DNA from: Dickeya oryzae
Lineage (GTDB): Bacteria; Pseudomonadota; Gammaproteobacteria; Enterobacterales; Enterobacteriaceae
Direction of reading: 5' to 3'
Assembly: GCF_009372235.1 (NCBI RefSeq)
Contig: NZ_ML762920.1
Coordinates: 713,298 to 777,297 of the forward strand
DNA length: 64,000 nt
The notes under the pieces were generated by a model. It did not search any database and was not told where the DNA came from. It was given only the letters and a program-made list of their open reading frames with translations. The translations under genes were made by a program, and so were the position numbers. Shown piece after piece: positions 59,965 to 64,000 of the stretch (position 1 is the stretch's first letter; each line of letters opens with the position of its first letter).

Positions 59965-60160
59965 GAAGTAAAAAATCATAATCAAATCAGACTGAGACCG
60001 TCTTAAACTTCAATTCCGGGACTCGCTTTGCAGGGTGAAAACCTTGCGGGAATCACATAGGAATGAAGACGACGTTTTGCAACATGTTGTAGCATCGAAA
60101 AAATGACTACGAAGACGACAAAGACTCCATCTGATCCTGATATTGACTGATTAGACGACA
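59965..60160 (+). ncRNA. Candidate bridge (guide) RNA region of the IS110-family element
   Basis: The 196-base non-coding right end is where IS1111-type elements encode their guide RNA. A GNRA-capped hairpin GCAGGGT-GAAA-ACCTTGC lies at 60030-60047, and a palindrome CAACATGTTG at 60080-60089. AGACGACA, the terminal eight bases of the element, recurs at 60113-60120, with GAAGACGAC also at 60065-60073; these could be donor-end matching segments. The assignment is from position and structure only. Confidence 0.45.
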
Positions 60161-60844
60161 AACGGGTCTACCGCATTTATCATCTCAATGGCCTGGGCGT
60201 AAAACGCAGACAGCGCCGTAAGGGTCTGGCGACTGAGCGGCTTCCGCTGTTGCGTCCGGCAGGTCCCAACCTGACGTGGTCAATGGATTTTGTCATGGAT
60301 GCGCTGGCCAGTGGTCGCCGGATTAAATGCCTGACCTGCGTTGATGATTTCACGAAGGAGTGTCTGACGATCAGCGTTGCTTTCGGGATTACAGGCGTTC
60401 AGGTATCACGCATTCTGGACAGCATCGCGCTGTTTCGTGGCTATCCGGCGACAATAAGAACCGTTCAGGGCCCGGAATTTACCTGCCGTGCGCTCGATCA
60501 ATGGGCCTTTGAGCATGGTGTGGAGTTGCGACTTATCCAGCCAGGTAAGCCAACGCAGAACGGATTTATTGAGAGTTTCAACGGTCGCTTTCGGGATGAA
60601 TGCCTGAATGAACACTGGTTCAGCGATATTCTCCATGCCCGGAAAATCATTAATGACTGGCGGCAGGACTATAACGAGTCCAGACCTCATTCATCGCTGA
60701 ATTACCAGACACCGTCTGAATTTGCAGCAAGCTGGAGAAATGGAAAATTAGAAGGTAAACAAACCGACATTACTAACTGATCGTTGTATCTAATACTGGG
60801 GGCAGGTCATTACCCCGGCGGCCTTAAGTTCGCCGGGTAACCAC

Positions 60845-60873
60845 CCCCCGGTCATACCGGGGGTTTTTGTTTT
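60845..60873 (+). terminator. Orphan rho-independent terminator
   Basis: Stem CCCCCGGT / ACCGGGGG with loop CAT, followed by TTTTTGTTTT. A second hairpin (60810-60840, CCCCGGCG/CGCCGGG) stands directly before it. No intact plus-strand gene ends here except the broken IS3 orfB, so it probably belonged to a gene lost from the islet. Confidence 0.8.
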
Positions 60874-60909
60874 AACGGTGGGGTGTCGGGGCATCGCCCT
60901 GACCGGGCG

Positions 60910-60947
60910 GTTTTGTCATACCCTCTGCATGACGGTAATGACAAAAC
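60910..60947. repeat. 10-bp inverted repeat GTTTTGTCAT / ATGACAAAAC
   Basis: Perfect arms separated by 18 bases, downstream of the immunity-like gene on its strand. It may be its terminator or a recombination scar; the role is not known. Confidence 0.6.
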
Positions 60948-60974
60948 ATTTCCTGTCCCACAGTTGAGTACGGT

Positions 60975-61271
60975 TTAGTAATCAGCGTGATATATAATTT
61001 TATATGTACTTCCTAGCTCTTTCTGAAGAAGCTCAGCTAATTTATAACCATCATCAATAAATCGCTTTTCCTCTTCCATACTGTTAAAAACAGACGATGC
61101 CGGATCATCTGTATTGAGTATGGCATCATATCGCTTTGCCCAAGCGTCAAGGCTATCCTTTAACTCCAAAGATATCGGCAACTCGTCGGGGGGTATGTCC
61201 CCAAAATCATCTGGAGTTGTTCCCCATAATGGATGGCAATGATAATCAGCCATTAACTTTATTTCTTTCAT
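60975..61271 (-). CDS. Immunity-like small acidic protein (orphan)
   Basis: 98 residues, acidic, no signal peptide or membrane segment. The pattern MADYHCHPLWG ... LPISLELKDSLDAWAKRYDAILNTDDPASS ... LQKELG resembles small proteins found beside Rhs, CDI and other polymorphic toxins, where they act as immunity proteins. No toxin gene or fragment is recognised near it. It sits between two insertion sequences in the islet, so the partner may have been lost. GAGG lies nine bases before the ATG. The family call rests on memory of similar sequences and is tentative; the gene itself is likely real. Confidence 0.6.
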   Translation of the reverse strand: MKEIKLMADYHCHPLWGTTPDDFGDIPPDELPISLELKDSLDAWAKRYDAILNTDDPASSVFNSMEEEKRFIDDGYKLAELLQKELGSTYKIIYHADY

Positions 61272-61313
61272 TTTACTGAGCCTCGCAAATTAGCTCCTAC
61301 TAGGCCGTGTCCC

Positions 61314-61807
61314 TTAACTTAACAACCGCTTCAAAAATAACCTGATCGCCCCCAGCTTTAGCATACTCAGGTAGTTTCTGGCTGTTTTTTCCGAGTGTGT
61401 AGCAATACGACGATTTTCCTTGAGTATCGCAAAGCAACGCGCCACGACATTGCGTTTTTTGTACAGGCATTTGTCGAGGGGCCGACGTCTGTCCTGGCTG
61501 GATTTCTCATTCGATCTAAACGGAATTACTACTTTTATTCCCTTTATTTTCAAATGAATGTGGAGATTGTTACTTGAGTAACCCTTATCCGCCAGTACTG
61601 CTTTCGGACGTGATTTCAGATGCCCACTTCTTCGGATAATCCCGACCCGGTTAAGCAACGTTTCCGAATACCGGCTGTCGTGGGCCTGTCCGCCGCTCAG
61701 GCAAAAACTCAGCGGTAATCCTGTGCCATCTGTCGCCAGATGGATTTTGGTGCCAAAGCCGCCGCGAGAGCGACCCAGCCCATGGTCCTCGCATTCATCG
61801 GGATGTT
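61314..61807 (-). CDS. IS5-family transposase, OrfB part
   Basis: C-terminal part of the DDE transposase in the -1 frame relative to OrfA, open from the A8 run to the stop. After the run it reads HPDECEDHGLGRSRGGFGTK, then the second Asp in LADKGYSS and the final acidic block AILKENRRIATHSEK. It is made only as an OrfAB fusion of about 281 residues. It has no start codon of its own near the frameshift. Confidence 0.8.
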
Positions 61808-62158
61808 TTTTTTCGCACCGGCAGCCGCTTTTAGGGCGCGAACGTTACTGCCATCCAGCGCGATAACATCCCAGTCAATAAGCGCTTTTTCATCCAGAAT
61901 CTGGAGTAATTTATTGAAAATTCTGTTCATTATTCCGGCTTTAGACCACCGATTGAAGCGGTTGTAAATGGTTTTCCATTGACCATAACGCTCAGGTAAA
62001 TCCCGCCAGGGTGCGCCAGAGCAAAATACCCAAAATATGCCATTCATGACATGTCTGTGCGCAAAGTAAGGACGCCCGACTCGGGAAGAACCTCTTTCAG
62101 GTGGTAGCATGGGAAAAATCAGCGCCCAGGCTTCATCGGGAAAATCATAACGAGCCAA
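61709..62158 (-). CDS. IS5-family transposase, OrfA part
   Basis: 149 residues from ATG: DUF4096 domain (RYDFPDEAWALIFPMLPP, GIFWVFCSGAPWRDLPERYG), then the first catalytic Asp in DVIALDGS. At 61806-61813 the coding strand has eight A in a row; a -1 slip there enters OrfB. The residues after the run are out of the conserved frame, which shows OrfA alone is a truncated product. Confidence 0.85.
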   Translation of the reverse strand: MARYDFPDEAWALIFPMLPPERGSSRVGRPYFAHRHVMNGIFWVFCSGAPWRDLPERYGQWKTIYNRFNRWSKAGIMNRIFNKLLQILDEKALIDWDVIALDGSNVRALKAAAGAKKNIPMNARTMGWVALAAALAPKSIWRQMAQDYR

Positions 62159-62233
62159 ATTAAAGCACTTCTTGTGGTGAAATCATGTCCCTGATTGTAC
62201 AAAAAATAGTTACGGGACACACCCTAGATGGGT

Positions 62234-62279
62234 ATATCCCATTGACATATCCCATCAATATTCTATGCTATCGATAGCA
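62234..62279 (+). promoter_or_regulatory. vapBC promoter and operator
   Basis: TTGACA (62242-62247), 16-base spacer, TATGCT (62264-62269). ATATCCCAT occurs at 62234-62242 and 62247-62255 over the -35. A perfect 14-bp palindrome TGCTATCGATAGCA (62266-62279) spans the start region; it is the likely VapB operator for autorepression. Confidence 0.7.
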
Positions 62280-62303
62280 CAAAATTTCTCCAAGGAGACT
62301 GCC

Positions 62304-62534
62304 ATGGAAAAAACCACAGTATTTAAAAGCAATCGCAGCCAGGCGGTACGGCTCCCTAAAGCTGTTGCGTTACCCGATGATGTTAGGCATGTCGATATTG
62401 TCGCCATTGGCCGCACGCGTATCATTACTCCGGCAGGCGAAAGTTGGGACAGTTGGTTTGATGAAGCGGGTGTTACACCGGATTTCATGAGCACCAGAGA
62501 GCAACCGGATGAACAGATCAGGGACGATTTTTGA
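62304..62534 (+). CDS. vapB: VapB antitoxin
   Basis: 76-residue antitoxin. The N-terminal AbrB/SpoVT-type domain has TVFKSNRSQAVRLPKAVALPDDVRHVDIV, and the acidic C-terminus that wraps the toxin is DSWFDEAGVTPDFMSTREQPD. It binds its promoter and neutralises VapC. The start at 62304 has AAGGAG upstream; an earlier ATG at 62265 overlaps the promoter. Its stop overlaps the vapC ATG by one base. Confidence 0.93.
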   Translation: MEKTTVFKSNRSQAVRLPKAVALPDDVRHVDIVAIGRTRIITPAGESWDSWFDEAGVTPDFMSTREQPDEQIRDDF

Positions 62535-62938
62535 TGTTGAAATACCTGCTTGATACCAACATTTGCATTTACACCATAAAGAACAAGCCGCAAGAGGTCA
62601 GAGAGGCGTTTCAGCGTTATTACGGGCAGTTTGCGATCAGTGCCATCACGTTGATGGAGCTTATCTATGGCGCGGAAAAGTCGGCCAATCCAGAAAAGAA
62701 TCTGGCGGTAATAGAAGGATTTTCCGCACGTCTGGACATCCAGTCCTATGGGTTTGATGCTGCCGTGCATACCGGTCAAATTCGTGCCGAGCTGGCGAAA
62801 CAAGGAACCCCCATAGGCCCGTATGATGCCATGTTAGCCGGTCACGCGCGATCCGCAGGTTTAATACTGATAACAAACAATGTACGCGAATTTGAGCGTG
62901 TACCTGGGCTACGAGTGGAAAACTGGGTAAGCCGATAA
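62534..62938 (+). CDS. vapC: VapC toxin, PIN-domain ribonuclease
   Basis: 134-residue PIN-domain endoribonuclease; close relatives cut the initiator tRNA anticodon loop. Acidic metal-binding residues are Asp7 (LLDTNICIY), Glu42 (LMELIYG) and Asp98 (GPYDAMLAGHA), with the ITNNVREFERVPGL C-terminal motif. All catalytic residues are in place, so it is probably active. The TGATG overlap gives coupled translation with vapB. Confidence 0.94.
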   Translation: MLKYLLDTNICIYTIKNKPQEVREAFQRYYGQFAISAITLMELIYGAEKSANPEKNLAVIEGFSARLDIQSYGFDAAVHTGQIRAELAKQGTPIGPYDAMLAGHARSAGLILITNNVREFERVPGLRVENWVSR

Positions 62939-63095
62939 GCTCTATGCTGCCCTCCCTCAAAACAGGATATAATCCACCCTCTACTGCGGATAACCCGCAA
63001 AAAATCCAGCCAGAAAGGTTTGGGGGCCCATTTGGGGCCTCTACGTTTTTCGAACTGGTAGAAATCCTTTTATTTCAATATAGATACGTGGTTAA

Positions 63096-63111
63096 TTCGA
63101 ATCCTGTAGGG
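63096..63111 (+). repeat. attR: second copy of the tRNA-Arg 3' end
   Basis: Exact 16-bp match to 58152-58167, standing free of any tRNA gene. It marks the right end of the islet. Weak similarity continues for some bases (CCAT, CTAAGT). Confidence 0.8.
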
Positions 63112-63502
63112 GCCATATCTAAGTAACAAAACATCAACCGACGTCTTTTTTATGCCTAAAATTCAATGCGTTGGCTGAATTTAGCGCGTTACTACCCTAC
63201 CGAACTCTACTCGTATCAACCTACATCAAGTTGTAATGGCCAACTAAAACTGGCCACGGTTTTATCGTTTTCCCAGTACAACTATTCAGCTTCGCCCCGG
63301 TGACAGCGAACCGCCAAAAGTTGGGCAGACCAGTGCTATCGTGGATGGTGTCCTCTGAAGTGGATGCTGCCCTCTGAATTTGTAGCGGGATCTGCCGGCT
63401 GCCAGAGCGTGCAGCCGGGCTAAAATCGGTGATGACTGCAGAAGATCGGCGGGCGAATATTCACGTCACGCCCTGCTCTTGCTTCGTTTTCAGCCCTCCC
63501 CT
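63112..63502. other. Spacer right of attR, no gene seen
   Basis: About 390 bases with no supported gene. TGGCCA-ACTAAAAC-TGGCCA (63237-63256) looks like a transposon end of the IS21 kind, but nothing else supports that. An inverted repeat CCGGCTGC/GCAGCCGG lies at 63395-63418. Confidence 0.4.
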
Positions 63503-64000
63503 CTATACTTTTTCTGCAAAACGCATCGCCAGCCATTGTGCCTGCTGCTGCATCACTAGCACCTGGCCGTCCTGCTCGTGCCACTGAATATCGCCCTGAC
63601 TAAGGCAGCGCCTGAGCTGCTCCAGTGAGGTTGTCTGAAAACAGAGTGCCACCATTTTTGCCGGGGCCTGCGCAGCGACTGGTGGCAGCGCGAACTCCAG
63701 GCTTGCCTGTTGATGCGTGATAATACGCAGGCAGCAGGTTCCTGAATCAAGCACATAGCCGCCGTTGTCCTCCCCACGAGCCTCCGTATTGAATAACTGA
63801 CAATACAGCGCCAGCGTCTGTTCAGGTTGAGGCGAAGCGATAACGAATGCGGACAGCGCCTGCACGCCATTCGGATGTACCTGCCAGGCGGGCTGCCAGA
63901 CGGCTTGCGGCGTCTGATGTTCGCAGAAAAAACTGAATCCGTACTCCACGGCGCTGGCGCGGATCCGCGAGATACAGAACCGGGCCTCAGTCTGACTGCC
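63503..64000 (-). CDS. VOC-family (glyoxalase-like) protein, 5' end outside window
   Basis: The frame is open through the right edge, so the ATG lies beyond the window; 165 residues are seen. CISRIRASAVEYGF followed by WQVHPNGVQALSAFVIASPQPEQTLALYCQLF shows the join between two VOC modules typical of Glyoxalase_3-type proteins. An internal GTG at 63949 is not the start. Substrate unknown. Confidence 0.75.
   Translation of the reverse strand, partial: GSQTEARFCISRIRASAVEYGFSFFCEHQTPQAVWQPAWQVHPNGVQALSAFVIASPQPEQTLALYCQLFNTEARGEDNGGYVLDSGTCCLRIITHQQASLEFALPPVAAQAPAKMVALCFQTTSLEQLRRCLSQGDIQWHEQDGQVLVMQQQAQWLAMRFAEKV

Larger units (their letters stand above)
58887..60160 (+). mobile_element. IS110-family insertion sequence inside the IS3 element
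   Basis: 1274 bp with no terminal inverted repeats and no target duplication, as usual for IS110. Ends were set by reconstructing the uninterrupted IS3 orfB; a shared ACA at both junctions (58884-58886 and 60158-60160) leaves a three-base ambiguity. It contains one DEDD transposase gene, with 49 bases to its left and 196 to its right. The longer right end is the arrangement of the IS1111 subgroup. Confidence 0.88.
58643..60780 (+). pseudogene. IS3-family transposase OrfB, split by IS110 and with a DDE mutation
   Basis: The 5' part is 58643-58886 and the 3' part is 60161-60780. Removing 58887-60160 restores one frame across an AAA codon ([11 protein letters not shown]), showing exactly where the inner element entered. 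The rve domain has WSMDFVMD (first Asp) and [17 protein letters not shown] (Glu). The second Asp, normally in RTDQGPEF or RTDNGPEF, is Val here (RTVQGPEF), so the DDE triad is broken as well. Confidence 0.88.
58315..60809 (+). mobile_element. IS3-family element (IS407-like), interrupted by an IS110-family element
   Basis: The ends are imperfect inverted repeats beginning TGACCTGC (left TGACCTGCTCCCCATTGATT; right, read inward, TGACCTGCCCCCAGTATTAG). Without the inner element it is 1221 bp, normal for this group. It has orfA, and orfB in the -1 frame. No target duplication is visible (GGG against TTA), so the flanks may have been rearranged. It is not able to move on its own, because orfB is broken and carries a catalytic change. 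Confidence 0.85.
61304..62223 (-). mobile_element. IS5-family insertion sequence (IS427-like)
   Basis: 920 bp with imperfect inverted ends (GCCGTGTCCCTTAACT left; GGTGTGTCCCGTAACT right, read inward). CTAG is present on both sides (61300-61303 and 62224-62227), fitting the target preference of this group. The two frames encode one transposase through a frameshift. Structure looks complete and probably active. Confidence 0.85.

Noticed and set aside
63096..63111. Partial tRNA-Arg sequence as a second tRNA gene
   Set aside because: Only the T-arm/acceptor part is present; no D arm or anticodon arm. It is an att repeat.
63237..63256. TGGCCA-N8-TGGCCA as an IS21-type end
   Set aside because: Only one end, no transposase fragment nearby; too weak to call.
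1..64000. CRISPR array
   Set aside because: No series of regularly spaced repeats was found; tandem repeats seen are contiguous and short.

Overview
The window comes from a soft-rot enterobacterium and almost certainly from the genus Dickeya. The evidence is a complete chrysobactin-type siderophore locus (fct-cbsCEBA, a dimodular NRPS, MbtH and Fes-like partners, and a Fep-type transporter), an out type II secretion cluster in the E. chrysanthemi arrangement (outS/outB beside outC-M plus outO, no outN), and a secreted necrosis-inducing NLP protein. The species cannot be fixed from the sequence alone.

Layout. 0.1-6 kb: fatty-acid uptake and anaerobic beta-oxidation (fadJ, fadI, yfcZ, fadL). 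6-9.4 kb: malate:quinone oxidoreductase, the MlaA lipoprotein and tRNA-Arg(CCU). 9.4-11.8 kb: the NLP toxin gene downstream of that tRNA, then a class C acid phosphatase lipoprotein. 11.8-35.7 kb: the iron locus, in three transcription blocks with candidate Fur boxes. These are fepB, entS and fepDGC for export and uptake; a minus-strand operon cbsH-ybdZ-cbsF; and a plus-strand operon fct-cbsC-cbsE-cbsB-cbsA-entH. CbsC/B/A make 2,3-dihydroxybenzoate, CbsE loads it on the aryl carrier of CbsB, CbsF adds a D-residue (probably Lys) and Ser, Fct and Fep-type proteins import the ferric complex, and the Fes homologue acts on it inside the cell. 35.7-38.4 kb: an old yellow enzyme, a small serine hydrolase and a 24-codon gene encoding a YpdK-like membrane peptide. 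38.6-52.4 kb: type II secretion, with most genes overlapping by four bases. 52.6-57.8 kb: alaC, a D-amino-acid aminotransferase and a large MscS-family channel.

58.1-63.1 kb is accessory DNA inserted at the 3' end of tRNA-Arg(UCU). A 16-bp copy of the tRNA 3' end recurs at 63096-63111, which defines an islet of about 5 kb. It holds an IS3-family element disrupted by an IS110-family element, an orphan gene resembling immunity proteins, a probably intact IS5-family element with an A8 frameshift window, and a vapBC toxin-antitoxin pair. No integrase remains. The last 0.5 kb carries the 3' part of a VOC-family gene cut by the window edge.

The points most worth follow-up are the islet and its att repeats, the possible guide (bridge) RNA in the IS110 right end, the orphan immunity-like gene, the YpdK peptide gene, the hairpin-rich 17.6-17.8 kb spacer, and the serine/asparagine-rich inserts in several Out proteins.
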